Of a stretch of 64,000 bases of DNA, positions 54,427 to 63,357 are shown one piece after another (the stretch's first letter is position 1; every line of letters begins with the position of its first letter). The stretch lies in assembly GCA_934500835.1 (NCBI GenBank), contig CAKSTR010000006.1:243068-307067 (forward strand). Reading direction: 5' to 3'. Made by a program: the position numbers and the translations under genes. The DNA comes from an uncultured Paracoccaceae bacterium. Lineage in GTDB: Bacteria; Pseudomonadota; Alphaproteobacteria; Rhodobacterales; Rhodobacteraceae. Under the pieces are notes generated by a model that did no database searches, was not told the origin of the DNA, and worked only from the letters and a program-made list of their open reading frames with translations.

Positions 54427-54769
54427 GCGGTGCTCCGAAAGACTTTCCTCGGGTGTCTAGCCCGTCCGCCGCAGCCGAACAAGGCTTTTCCCCCGCAAGA
54501 CCCGCCCGCCGGCCACCATGCCCCCGACATCGTCTTTCGCGGGCGCGCGAGGATGGCGCGGGAAATGCGGCAAGGGCGCGGCCACGCCGCGGCTGCGGGG
54601 CGAAGATGGTGAGGCAATCCTGACTGTGACATGTCTGCACCATCGCCCGCGGGATTCCCGGCAGGCCCGCCTGTCGTCGTTGCAATCGCCGCCGCATAAG
54701 CCGAAATACAGCCCATACCCAATTCGGATTCCCCTGAGTTGGGCATCCTTGAATCAACGAGGGAAAACG
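54427..54769. other. Divergent intergenic region with porin leader hairpin
   Basis: This 343-bp stretch separates the DUF3576 and porin starts and must hold both promoters. No gene is convincing in it. In the porin leader, CCCAATTC (54718-54725) can pair with GAGTTGGG (54736-54743), one U-G pair, around GGATTCCCCT, ending 26 bases before the ATG. That distance and the AT-rich stretch after it suggest an mRNA 5' structural element. Confidence 0.5.
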
Positions 54770-55771
54770 ATGAAAAAAGTTCTTCTTGCTACCACGATGC
54801 TGGCGGGCACCGCTGGCTTCGCCTCCGCCGAAGTCTCGGTGACCGGCTATGCTGAAATCGGTATCTGGTCGTACAACTACCTCAACGGCGGCGTTTGGGA
54901 CAATGCGGTCGCATTCCACCAGGACGTTGAAGTGACCTTCAACATGTCCGGCACCACCGATGGCGGCCTGGAATTCGGCGCGAAAATCGACCTGGACGAA
55001 GGCGATGTCCCGGTCAACGACGACAACGGCACCGAAGTCTGGATCTCGGGCGCGTTCGGCAAGCTGACCATGGGTGATACCGATGGCGCTCTGGACTGGG
55101 CTCTGGCCGACATGGACGGCGGCATGACCTCGATCGCCGACGACCACACCACCCACGCTGCCTGGTTCGGCGGTGCGGACATGGACGGCATCTATGACAA
55201 CCAAGTCGTCCGTTACGAAAACACCTTCGGTGATGTCTCCTTCGCGATCTCGGCCGAGCAAGCTCTGAACGGCCGGAGCCCTGCTGGTTGGGCCCGTCAG
55301 CCGGGTGACACCTATGGCGTCGCTGTGAAGTACAACGCCAACCTCGGCGGCACCGACGTAGCACTGGGCCTCGGCTACCAACAGGGCGACGACTACTCTG
55401 AAGTTGGCGGCGTTGGCACCGGCGGCAAATTCTCGGCGGTCGGCGTATCGGCTGCTGCGACTCTTGCAGGTGGCTTCGGCGGCAAAATCGGCTACATCTC
55501 GTTCGACGACGCCACTTGGGACAACCACGTCGGCTTGGAAGTTTCCTACAACTCGGGTCCGATCGGTGTCGCCGTCAACTACGGCAAAGTCGAACTGTCG
55601 AACGGTACTACCCTGCCCGATGGCAGCACCAGCTTCGACTCGTGGGGTGCAGTTGCCAACTATGATCTCGGCGGCGGCGCCAAGGTCATGTTCGGCTACG
55701 GCTCGGATCTGGACGCAGGCACCACTGGCAACCAAGACCAATGGTCGCTGGGTCTGGGTCTGTCGTTCTAA
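54770..55771 (+). CDS. Major outer-membrane porin
   Basis: The 333-residue porin has a 20-residue signal peptide (MKKVLLATTMLAGTAGFASA) followed by EVSVTGYAEIGIW and alternating beta strands, ending in the outer-membrane signature GLGLSF with terminal Phe. Acidic loop residues (KIDLDEGDVPVNDDNGTEVW) are typical of Rhodobacter porins. A trimeric 16-stranded general diffusion channel is expected. Its codon choice is more uniform than its neighbours', in keeping with high expression. It has a leader hairpin upstream and a strong terminator downstream. Confidence 0.95.
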   Translation: MKKVLLATTMLAGTAGFASAEVSVTGYAEIGIWSYNYLNGGVWDNAVAFHQDVEVTFNMSGTTDGGLEFGAKIDLDEGDVPVNDDNGTEVWISGAFGKLTMGDTDGALDWALADMDGGMTSIADDHTTHAAWFGGADMDGIYDNQVVRYENTFGDVSFAISAEQALNGRSPAGWARQPGDTYGVAVKYNANLGGTDVALGLGYQQGDDYSEVGGVGTGGKFSAVGVSAAATLAGGFGGKIGYISFDDATWDNHVGLEVSYNSGPIGVAVNYGKVELSNGTTLPDGSTSFDSWGAVANYDLGGGAKVMFGYGSDLDAGTTGNQDQWSLGLGLSF

Positions 55772-55799
55772 TCGAACGCAAGATCATCTGATCAGGAAA

Positions 55800-55826
55800 G
55801 GGCGGGCCTTCGGGTCCGCCCTTTTT
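55800..55826 (+). terminator. Rho-independent terminator after the porin gene
   Basis: A 9-bp stem (GGGCGGGCC at 55800-55808 with GGTCCGCCC at 55813-55821, one G-U pair) with a TTCG tetraloop is followed by TTTTT. It begins 28 bp beyond the porin stop. Confidence 0.95.
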
Positions 55827-55919
55827 CTTTTGCGGCACCCTGTTTTGACCGCCCGCTTCCTTTCCTTTGCCAGCCCGCGCCGCTAGGGTGCGGCGCAGGC
55901 AAAGAAGGACGCACCCACC

Positions 55920-58001
55920 ATGCCCAAGGCCCCGACGCACGCCCCTTCGGCCCGGGACATTCAGGAAAGCTATGCCCGCGGCATGGCCGCGCTGCAGGCC
56001 GGAAAGCCGGCCGAGGCGATTGAGATCTTCGGCGCCATCCACGACGCCAACCCCCGCATCGCGGAGGTGGAGTTCCAGATCGGCCGCCTTTTCACCCAAA
56101 GCGACCGCATCGCCCGTGCGCTGCCCTTTGCCGCCGCCGCTGCAGCACTTGCCCCCGCCCAGCCGCTTGTCTGGGCCGGCTTCGCCGAGACAGTGGCGCT
56201 GGACGGCGGTGCCGCGACCCGGAAAGAGTTTCTGCGCCTGCTGAACGCCTCGCCCCTGCCGGCGCCGCAGAAAGCGGCCCTGGCCGACCGTTTCGGCGCA
56301 GGGGCGAAGGGCACGCTGCCCGCCGGAGGACAGCCGGTCAAGCAGGCCCTGGCCCGGATCACCACGCTTTTCAACGGGAACCATCCCAAAGAGGCCGAGA
56401 CCGAGGCGGCCAGACTGCTGCAAACCCATCCCGATTGCGCGATGGCCCACAGCCTTCGCGGCTCCGCCCTTGCCGCCCTTGGCCGGCCGGCCGAGGCGGT
56501 GCGAGCCTGGCGGGCCGCGGTGTCGCGTGCGCCCGACCTGCTGCAAGCCCTGGCCGGGCTTGGCCTTCAGACGCTGACCGAGGGCAAGCCCGCAGCGGCC
56601 CTGCCCTGGCTGGACCGGGCAGCGGCGCTGGCCCCCGACTCGATCGACCTGCACCGCGCGCGCGGCAACGCGCTGACGGCCCTGCGCGATTATTCAGGCG
56701 CCCATGCCGCCTTTGCCCAAGTCGTCCAGCTGACCGGCCGCAAATCCGCTTCGGCGCTGATGATGCAGGCACAGGCCGCGGGTCATCTTGGCCAGGACGA
56801 GGAGGCCGAGGCCGCCTACCGTGAGGCGCTGGCGCTGGAACCGAAGAATGCCGTCATTCTGGGTGCTCTCGGTGTCTTCCTGCAGGGGCTTGGCCGTTTT
56901 GCCGAAGCCGAGGCACTGTTCCTTGACGCCATCGCAGCGGCCCCCGGCATGGGAGAGCCTTACCGGCTTTACTATGCGTCGCACAAGGCGCAGCCGGATG
57001 ACCCGATGCTGCCCGCGATGGAGCAGCACTTCGCCGATCCGGCAACCGGCGAGGCGGACCGCCGCTCTTTCGGCTTTGCCATTGCCAAGGCGCTGGAGGA
57101 TGTGAAGGACCACAAGCGGGTCTTCGACTACCTCGACCCCGCCAATGCGCTGATGCGCAAGACCGCCCCCTATGACATCGCGGAGCGCGAGCGTCAGGTG
57201 GATATGCTGATGCAGGCGATGGACGGCATGGACTGGCATGGCACCAGGATCGAAGGCACCACCGATGCGGCGCCGATCTTCGTCACCGGGATGCCGCGTT
57301 CGGGCACCACGCTGATCGAGCAGATCATCGCCAGCCATTCGCGGATTGCCGGCGGTGGCGAACTGGCCGACAGCTCGGTCTCGGCGATGCGGCTGATGCC
57401 GGCGTCGGGCGGCAGGTTGCGGCCGGCGACCGGCATTCCCCCGGCCGATTTCGTGCAACTGGGGCAGGACTATGCCGCGATGATGCGCGCCAAGTTTCCC
57501 GAGGCGCCGCAGATCACCGACAAATCGATCCAGACCTATCTGACGCTGGGGCTGATGAAGCTGGCGATGCCGAACGCCCGGTTCATCGTGGTGCGCCGCG
57601 ATCCGCGCGACACGCTGTTCTCGATCTACAAGAACATCTTCCCCGAAGGCACGCATCTTTACGGCTACGATCAGGTCGATCTGGCCCGCCACTACGCCAC
57701 CTTCGCCCGCATGGTCGATTTCTGGCGCGAGCGGGTGCCGGGCTGGTTCCACGAAGTGCAGTATGAGGCTTTGGTCGACGATCCCGAACCGCAAAGCCGC
57801 GCGCTGATCGCCGCCTGCGGTCTGGACTGGGAGGATGCCTGCCTGAACTTCCACGCCAATACCCGCAAGGTGGAAACCCTGAGCGTATTCCAGGTGCGCC
57901 AACCGATCTCGAAAGGGTCGGTCAAGGCGTGGGAGCGCTATGCCGACCGGCTGGCGCCGATGATCAACCGGCTGCGGGCCGATGGCATGATCGAGGGTTA
58001 G
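55920..58001 (+). CDS. TPR-containing sulfotransferase-family protein
   Basis: The 693-residue protein has an N-terminal TPR domain (about residues 15-380, for example GMAALQAGKPAEAIEIFGAI and LGRFAEAEALFLDAIAAAPG). The C-terminal sulfotransferase domain has the PAPS 5'-phosphosulfate loop GMPRSGTTLIEQI (about 457-469), with the 3'-phosphate region at VVRRDPRDTLFSIYKNIF. It would transfer sulfate from PAPS to an unknown acceptor, possibly a protein or glycan. The yggS gene follows after 3 bp. Confidence 0.92.
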   Translation: MPKAPTHAPSARDIQESYARGMAALQAGKPAEAIEIFGAIHDANPRIAEVEFQIGRLFTQSDRIARALPFAAAAAALAPAQPLVWAGFAETVALDGGAATRKEFLRLLNASPLPAPQKAALADRFGAGAKGTLPAGGQPVKQALARITTLFNGNHPKEAETEAARLLQTHPDCAMAHSLRGSALAALGRPAEAVRAWRAAVSRAPDLLQALAGLGLQTLTEGKPAAALPWLDRAAALAPDSIDLHRARGNALTALRDYSGAHAAFAQVVQLTGRKSASALMMQAQAAGHLGQDEEAEAAYREALALEPKNAVILGALGVFLQGLGRFAEAEALFLDAIAAAPGMGEPYRLYYASHKAQPDDPMLPAMEQHFADPATGEADRRSFGFAIAKALEDVKDHKRVFDYLDPANALMRKTAPYDIAERERQVDMLMQAMDGMDWHGTRIEGTTDAAPIFVTGMPRSGTTLIEQIIASHSRIAGGGELADSSVSAMRLMPASGGRLRPATGIPPADFVQLGQDYAAMMRAKFPEAPQITDKSIQTYLTLGLMKLAMPNARFIVVRRDPRDTLFSIYKNIFPEGTHLYGYDQVDLARHYATFARMVDFWRERVPGWFHEVQYEALVDDPEPQSRALIAACGLDWEDACLNFHANTRKVETLSVFQVRQPISKGSVKAWERYADRLAPMINRLRADGMIEG

Positions 58002-58004
58002 GGC

Positions 58005-58667
58005 ATGGCGCTGGCAGAAATCGTGGCGCGGGTGCGGGCGGCCGAGGCGGCGGCGGGCCGGGCGGCCTGCTCGGTGCGGCTGATCGCGGTGTCGAAGGTG
58101 CAGCCGGCTGCCCGGGTCGAGGCGGTGCTGGCAGAAGGCCAGCGGGTCTTTGGCGAGAATTACGTGCAAGAAGCGGCGCTGAAATGGCCGGCCTGGATGG
58201 CGAGTCATCCGGGGATCGAGCTGCACATGATCGGCCCCTTGCAGACCAACAAGACCAAGGTGGCGGTGGAACTGTTCCACGCCATTCACACCGTCGACCG
58301 CCCCTCGCTGGCCGAACGGCTGGCGCGGCTGGCGGATTCGCGCGGCGTCTCGCCGCAGCTTTTCGTGCAGGTGAACACCGGGGCCGAGCCGCAGAAGGCC
58401 GGCGTCCTGCCGGGCGACACCGATGCCTTTGTCGCAGCCTGCCGGGGGATGGGCCTGCCGGTTGTGGGGCTGATGTGCATCCCGCCCGAAGGCGAGGACC
58501 CGGCCCCGCATTTCGCGCTGTTGCGCAGCATGGCCGAAAGAAACGGCCTGCCCGGCCTGTCGATGGGGATGAGCGGCGATTTCGAGACCGCAATCGCCCA
58601 TGGTGCCACGCATATCCGCGTCGGCAGCGCGATCTTCGGCGAACGCAGCTACGCCCCGAAAGGCTGA
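58005..58667 (+). CDS. YggS-family PLP homeostasis protein
   Basis: The 220-residue PLP-binding protein has the lysine in IAVSKVQP (Lys31), GQRVFGENYVQEA, HMIGPLQTNKTK and the phosphate-binding region LSMGMSGDFETAIAHGATHI followed by RVGSAIFG. The family (PLPBP/YggS) has no enzyme activity but balances vitamin B6 and amino-acid pools. It is probably co-transcribed with the sulfotransferase gene and overlaps the convergent transpeptidase gene by 19 bp. Confidence 0.95.
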   Translation: MALAEIVARVRAAEAAAGRAACSVRLIAVSKVQPAARVEAVLAEGQRVFGENYVQEAALKWPAWMASHPGIELHMIGPLQTNKTKVAVELFHAIHTVDRPSLAERLARLADSRGVSPQLFVQVNTGAEPQKAGVLPGDTDAFVAACRGMGLPVVGLMCIPPEGEDPAPHFALLRSMAERNGLPGLSMGMSGDFETAIAHGATHIRVGSAIFGERSYAPKG

Positions 58668-59185
58668 CGGCGCGCAGCCAGGCCTTCGGGCACGATCAGC
58701 CTTGTGCCCGGCAGGACGCGGTTGGCGATCCACAGCAGATCCGGCATGGCAAAGGCCACGCAGCCCGCGGTCGGATAGCCGGGGCTGCGCCAGGCGTGCA
58801 GGAAGATGGCAGAGCCGCGTCCGGGAACCGCATCCGGCCAGTTCCAATCGGTCGCCAGCACCAGATCATACAAGGGATCGGAGCGGCGCAGATGCTCGTG
58901 CGAGTATCCATGCGGGGCACGGACATGGCTGTTGTAATCGGGGTCGCGCCCGTCGTCGGACCACAGGTCGCGCGGCCCGATCGGGGCCAGCCAGTCCGGC
59001 ACCTGCGACGGCGCCAGCCGGTCCGGCCGATAAAAGCCGCCGATGATGCGGTGGATTCCGGTGGGGGTGCCGCCGTCGCCTTCCGCCTTGGTCGCGGTCA
59101 CGCCCGTCTGGCCGATGGCGCAGGGAAAGCGGCGGCCCATGAAGCGCAGGCCGGTGCGGGTCAGGACAAGATCGGCGGGGGTCAT
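58649..59185 (-). CDS. L,D-transpeptidase (YkuD)-family protein
   Basis: The 178-residue protein carries the catalytic YkuD block GSAIFLHAWRSPGYPTAGCV (His then Cys), preceded by TPTGIHRIIGGFYRPDRL. No signal peptide is visible, which is common in this short alphaproteobacterial subgroup; export may be by another route. It may cross-link peptidoglycan or attach proteins to it. Its ATG overlaps the stop of the upstream membrane protein gene by 4 bp. Confidence 0.88.
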   Translation of the reverse strand: MTPADLVLTRTGLRFMGRRFPCAIGQTGVTATKAEGDGGTPTGIHRIIGGFYRPDRLAPSQVPDWLAPIGPRDLWSDDGRDPDYNSHVRAPHGYSHEHLRRSDPLYDLVLATDWNWPDAVPGRGSAIFLHAWRSPGYPTAGCVAFAMPDLLWIANRVLPGTRLIVPEGLAARRQPFGA

Positions 59186-60132
59186 GCGTCTTTCGGCTCC
59201 GGCGGGGTCTTTTCCTTCTGCATCCAGCGGATCGACCGGCGCAAGGTATAGAAATCGGCGGTGAAAAGAACATGGGGCCGCAGGGTGGCGCTGCGCTGTC
59301 CGCCCAGCGCCGTAAGCTTGCGCTCCAGCTGCGCCTCACGATCCCCGGCCAGCGGGGCGGCGGTCAGCAGGGCCAGCCGCATCGCCCTTCCGACCTCGAT
59401 CCGCTGCGGCGCGCCGACGCCGGGCGCGCTGCGGACATCGCTGAGAAGATCAAGCGCAAGCTCAAGGCCGGCCGGCTGATCGAACGCCCCCGGGGCGGTA
59501 TCTTCGATGATCACCAGATCATAGGCCGCGCCGGAAACCAGCCTTGCACGACCTGCATCAGCGCCCACCAGGACCTCGATCCTGTTGCCCATGGCGGCGA
59601 CCACCTGCCGCTCGAACGCCCGGGAGTCGGGATCGGGCAGGACCCAGAGGATCGACAGCGGCGCGTATCTCCGCGCCGCCGGCTTGTCGGAAAAGCTGGT
59701 CTGCGCAGGCGGGTCGGCCGGATTAAGCGCCTTCAACAGCGCGGCGTCGGCGGGCTTGCCCGCCGCCATGAACCCGTCCGCCAGGGCCCGCAGATTCGAG
59801 ATTGCCGCCTCTTGGATGACATGGCCCTGAACGGCTTCCATCATCGCATTGGTCTGTTGGGCCAAAGTGTCGAAGTCGATGCTGGCCCCGGTGGCAGAGA
59901 CACTGGCAGATTTCAGGTGCAGCCTGCGCAGGGCCGTGGCGCCGCCGGTCCCCAGCCACCACAGCAGAAGGCCCAGCAACACAAGGCCGACCAGCAGCAG
60001 AAGGAGGCCGGCGGCATTCTCCACCAGATAGCGCAGCCAGCCCCAAAGGCCGGGATGCCTGACCGCCTCTTCCAGCTCCGCGACCCGTTTGGCCAGAGCT
60101 TCCAGCGTGCAGGGATCGGGGCAAGCGGCCAT
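59182..60132 (-). CDS. Membrane protein with a receiver-like cytosolic domain, unknown function
   Basis: The 316-residue protein has a short N-terminal coiled coil (LEALAKRVAELEEAVRH), two closely spaced or one long transmembrane segment (LLLLLVGLVLLGLLLWWLG), and a C-terminal alpha/beta domain. In that domain YAPLSILWVLPDPDSRAFER and YDLVIIEDTAPGAFDQPAG resemble two strands of a receiver or TIR-like fold. A conserved phosphoacceptor is not certain. It is coupled to the L,D-transpeptidase gene, so a cell-envelope role is possible. Confidence 0.65.
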   Translation of the reverse strand: MAACPDPCTLEALAKRVAELEEAVRHPGLWGWLRYLVENAAGLLLLLVGLVLLGLLLWWLGTGGATALRRLHLKSASVSATGASIDFDTLAQQTNAMMEAVQGHVIQEAAISNLRALADGFMAAGKPADAALLKALNPADPPAQTSFSDKPAARRYAPLSILWVLPDPDSRAFERQVVAAMGNRIEVLVGADAGRARLVSGAAYDLVIIEDTAPGAFDQPAGLELALDLLSDVRSAPGVGAPQRIEVGRAMRLALLTAAPLAGDREAQLERKLTALGGQRSATLRPHVLFTADFYTLRRSIRWMQKEKTPPEPKDA

Positions 60133-60200
60133 GATGCATCATCCGGTTCAGTCCTGCGCGCAAGACTAGCGCCGCATGCCCGGCAACCAAAGCGGGAATG

Positions 60201-61289
60201 TCAGAGCAGATGCCCGGATTTGGCGGCCTTGGTGGCCAGATAGGCCGCGTTTTCGTCGGTGCGGCCCACTTGCAGGGGAACCCGCTCGGTCACCTGCAGG
60301 CGGCAGGTTTCCAGCATTGCCACCTTGCGCGGATTGTTGGTCAAGAGGCGGACGCGGGCAAAGCCCATCCGCCGCAGGATCTCGGCCCCGATGCGAAAAT
60401 CGCGCTCGTCATCCTCGAAGCCAAGCCGGTGGTTGGCCTCGACGGTGTCAAAGCCCTGATCCTGCAAGGAATAGGCGCGCATCTTGTTGGCAAGGCCGAT
60501 GCCGCGACCCTCCTGGTTCAGATAAAGCAGGACTCCCGATCCTTCGGCCCCCATCTGCGCCAGCGCCGCACGCAGCTGCGGGCCGCAGTCGCATTTCAGG
60601 CTGCCCAGCACATCGCCGGTGAAACAGGCCGAATGAAGCCGGGCCAGCACGGGTGCTGCGCGGTCAGGATGGCCGACCTCGATGGCGTAATGTTCATCCC
60701 CGCCATCCTCGGGGCGGAAGATATGGACACGGCCCGCACCGGCCGCAGCCATCGGCAGGCGGGCGGCGACCACCTCGTCCAGCGGCGAGAGGCGGGCAAG
60801 CTCGGCCGCAATCTCGTCCAGCCGCAGGAAGGTCAGGCCATGGTCGGCGGCCAGGGTCAGCGGATGTTCGATCCGCACAAGCAAGGCCGCGGGCAGGAGG
60901 CGCGCCGATTTCGCCAGCAGAAGGGCTGCGCGGTGCAGCGCAGCCGATCCCTCGCGCAGGGGGCGCAGCGGCCCCTTCATCGGCAGCCGCAGGTCATCCA
61001 CCGGATCAGCCAGCGCCGAAAGCCAGTCCAGCGCGGCCCCGTCGGGCAGCGCCACCCGCAAGAGATCGCCGTCATAGGGCGGGGTCTTCAGCGTCTCGGC
61101 GCGGCGGGCGGTCAGCGCAAGTTCGGGCCGGCCAAAGCCGCGCAGCGCCGCAAGGCGGGCGGCATCCAGCGATTCCACAGCCACGGCCAAAGCCGCCCCG
61201 CCGCCGCCCGCCAGAACGACGGGAACCCCCATGCGCAGGTCGCCGCGCGCACGGGTCAGCCGTTCGATGGAGGTGGGGCCAAGGCTCAT
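60201..61289 (-). CDS. ribA: GTP cyclohydrolase II
   Basis: The 362-residue enzyme opens GTP in the first step of riboflavin synthesis. The catalytic zinc cysteines are in [20 protein letters not shown], followed by [14 protein letters not shown], the [11 protein letters not shown] loop and LTNNPRKV. The extra 150-residue N-terminus looks like a degenerate DHBP-synthase-like domain, so this is the long alphaproteobacterial form and probably only the cyclohydrolase is active. It is divergent from the response regulator. Confidence 0.93.
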   Translation of the reverse strand: MSLGPTSIERLTRARGDLRMGVPVVLAGGGGAALAVAVESLDAARLAALRGFGRPELALTARRAETLKTPPYDGDLLRVALPDGAALDWLSALADPVDDLRLPMKGPLRPLREGSAALHRAALLLAKSARLLPAALLVRIEHPLTLAADHGLTFLRLDEIAAELARLSPLDEVVAARLPMAAAGAGRVHIFRPEDGGDEHYAIEVGHPDRAAPVLARLHSACFTGDVLGSLKCDCGPQLRAALAQMGAEGSGVLLYLNQEGRGIGLANKMRAYSLQDQGFDTVEANHRLGFEDDERDFRIGAEILRRMGFARVRLLTNNPRKVAMLETCRLQVTERVPLQVGRTDENAAYLATKAAKSGHLL

Positions 61290-61466
61290 GCCCCCTATCT
61301 AGGCTGCAATTCGCCGGACCGGAAGCCCGGCTGCGCAGGCCGTTTCGATGACAGGTCTGAAACATACCCCCGCCCAGCGACACGACGGCGTGAGGGAATT
61401 GTCGCAATACTTGCCGGTTCCGCGATCCGGACGCATGTGATCGGCAAGGTGCAAAAGGAGACCGCA

Positions 61467-62153
61467 ATGGCTCAGCTTCGCAAGATCCTTCTGGTGGACG
61501 ACGACGACGACCTGCGCGAGGCGCTGTCGGAACAACTGGTGATGACCGAGGATTTCGATGTGTTCGAGGCCCGGACCGGCGCCGAGGGCATGGAGAAGGC
61601 CAAGGCCGCGATCTATGATCTGGTGATCCTGGATGTGGGCCTGCCCGACACCGACGGGCGCGAATTGTGCCGCCGGATGCGCAAGCAGGGCGTCAAATGC
61701 CCGGTGCTGATGCTGACCGGGCACGACTCGGACGCCGATACCATTCTGGGGCTGGATGCGGGCGCGAACGACTACGTGACCAAGCCCTTCAAGTTCCCGG
61801 TTCTTCTGGCCCGCATCCGGGCGCAACTGCGCACGCATGAGCAATCGGAAGACGCGATCTTCCAGCTTGGCCCCTATACCTTCAAGCCGGCCCAGAAGAT
61901 GCTGGTCGACGAGAAGGACAAGAAGATCCGTCTGACCGAGAAAGAGACCAACATCCTGAAATACCTATACCGCGCGCAATCGGGCGTGGTGGCGCGGGAT
62001 GTCCTGCTGCATGAGGTCTGGGGCTACAACGCCGGTGTCACCACCCATACGCTTGAGACCCATATCTACCGGCTGCGCCAGAAGATCGAACCCGATCCCT
62101 CGAACGCGCGGCTTCTGGTCACCGAAAGCGGCGGATACCGGCTGGTCGCCTGA
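61467..62153 (+). CDS. OmpR/PhoB-family response regulator
   Basis: The 228-residue regulator has a receiver domain with acidic patch DDDDD (11-15), phosphoacceptor Asp56 in LVILDVGLPD and Lys106 in VTKPF. A C-terminal winged-helix domain (KIRLTEKETNILKYLYRAQS to LETHIYRLRQKIEPDPSN) follows. No sensor kinase gene is nearby, so the partner is unknown. The ATG at 61467 follows AAAAGGAG; the frame is open much further upstream but that overlaps ribA. The two small-RNA-like units lie directly downstream. Confidence 0.93.
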   Translation: MAQLRKILLVDDDDDLREALSEQLVMTEDFDVFEARTGAEGMEKAKAAIYDLVILDVGLPDTDGRELCRRMRKQGVKCPVLMLTGHDSDADTILGLDAGANDYVTKPFKFPVLLARIRAQLRTHEQSEDAIFQLGPYTFKPAQKMLVDEKDKKIRLTEKETNILKYLYRAQSGVVARDVLLHEVWGYNAGVTTHTLETHIYRLRQKIEPDPSNARLLVTESGGYRLVA

Positions 62154-62245
62154 CAGCCCCATTGTTGCCGGATTCCGGGATTATTAGGGTTATGAAGGCA
62201 GGATTGCCTCCTGCAGACTGAAGGTTCCCCTTGTCGTGTCGGGGT

Positions 62246-62302
62246 TATGACACGGCATCCTCCCTGTTGGACTTGGCCGGGCCTCGTGCCCGGCCTTTTT
62301 TT
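62246..62302 (+). ncRNA. Candidate small RNA 1 (anti-SD element plus terminator)
   Basis: A -10-like TATGAC (62246-62251) is followed after 7 bp by CCTCCCTGTTGGACT (62259-62273). Next comes a perfect 8-bp hairpin (GGCCGGGC/GCCCGGCC, 62275-62295) and seven Ts. The CCTCCC is complementary to Shine-Dalgarno sequences. The same order and spacing recur 153 bp downstream. The surrounding 62154-62523 region, 370 bp, has no coding potential that I can support. Confidence 0.6.
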
Positions 62303-62398
62303 GTCCGTCGACTGCCGGAGTCAATCCAGGGTTGTTACCGAAATGCCATGGAACCGTCTTAAGTAAATCCGAGGAATTCGGCGGGCCAGAAATCGTGC

Positions 62399-62460
62399 TA
62401 TGATTCCCGGACCTCCCTGTTGGACTGCAAGCCCGGCCGCACCGTCCGGGCTTCTTTTTT
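62399..62460 (+). ncRNA. Candidate small RNA 2 (anti-SD element plus terminator)
   Basis: TATGAT (62399-62404) is followed after 7 bp by the same 15-mer CCTCCCTGTTGGACT (62412-62426). It then has a different hairpin (AAGCCCGG/CCGGGCTT, 62429-62453) and a six-T tract. The identical 15-mer and equal 7-bp spacing from a -10-like hexamer, with unrelated terminator stems, suggest two paralogous short transcripts of about 45-50 nucleotides. No expression evidence is available. Confidence 0.6.
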
Positions 62461-62523
62461 GTGCGGTTGCAGCCCTGTGCCACCCGGCCTAGTCTGCGCT
62501 CCCTGACGCCAGAGGAGACCGCG

Positions 62524-63312
62524 ATGCCCTTCACCCTTGCCACCTGGAACATCAACTCGGTCCGCCTGCGCGAAGGCCTGGTGGCGAAGCTGATGGCGGA
62601 AGAGACGCCCGATATCCTGTGCCTGCAGGAATGCAAGAGCCCGGTCGAGAAGATCCCGCTGGAGCAGTTCCAGGCGCTTGGCTACCGCTGGATGGTGGCG
62701 CGCGGGCAGAAGGGCTACAACGGCGTGGCGATCCTGTCGAAGCTGCCGATCACCGATCATGGCGACCGGGATTATGCGAAACTGGGCCACGCCCGCCACG
62801 TCGCCGCGCGGTTGGAGAACGGCGTTGTGATCCACAACTGCTATGTCCCGGCCGGGGGCGACATTCCCAACCGCGAGGAAAACGTGAAGTTCGGCCAGAA
62901 GCTGGATTTCCTGACCGACATGCGCGACGCCTTCCGCGCCGACCGGCCGGAGCGGTCGATTCTGGTGGGCGATCTGAACATCGCCCCGCGCGAGGATGAC
63001 GTCTGGAACCACAAGGCGCTGCTGAAGATCGTCAGCCATACCCCGATCGAAGTGGCGCATCTGGCCGAGGCGCAGGAGGCCGGCAATTGGGTCGACGTGA
63101 CCCGCAAGGACATTCCCGAAGGCCGGCTTTACAGCTGGTGGAGCTATCGCGCCGCCGATTGGGATGCCGCCGACAAGGGCCGCCGGCTGGATCACATCTG
63201 GGCCACGCCCGACATCGCCAATGCCGCCCATGGCAGCCGCATCCTGCGCGGCGCGCGGGGGTGGGAGCAACCGTCCGATCACGTCCCGGTCTTCGCGCAG
63301 TTCGACCTTTGA
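62524..63312 (+). CDS. xth: Exodeoxyribonuclease III
   Basis: The 262-residue AP endonuclease/3'-exonuclease is of the ExoIII family. The metal-binding glutamate is in LCLQECKSP, the catalytic core in LVGDLNIAPREDDVWN, and the histidine in QPSDHVPVFAQFDL. It repairs abasic sites in DNA. The ATG at 62524 (MPFTLATWNINSVRL) follows AGAGGAGA. It lies alone after the two candidate sRNA units. Confidence 0.95.
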   Translation: MPFTLATWNINSVRLREGLVAKLMAEETPDILCLQECKSPVEKIPLEQFQALGYRWMVARGQKGYNGVAILSKLPITDHGDRDYAKLGHARHVAARLENGVVIHNCYVPAGGDIPNREENVKFGQKLDFLTDMRDAFRADRPERSILVGDLNIAPREDDVWNHKALLKIVSHTPIEVAHLAEAQEAGNWVDVTRKDIPEGRLYSWWSYRAADWDAADKGRRLDHIWATPDIANAAHGSRILRGARGWEQPSDHVPVFAQFDL

Positions 63313-63357
63313 TCAGAGGCGGGGTTCGATTTTTCGTCGAAAAGTCGGGTCCCGTGT

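Noticed and set aside
54427..54700. Possible coding frame upstream of the porin signal peptide
   Set aside because: The frame continues through the ribosome binding site into a standard porin signal peptide; the upstream part is Arg/Pro/Gly-rich with no domain, so the porin start at 54770 is kept.
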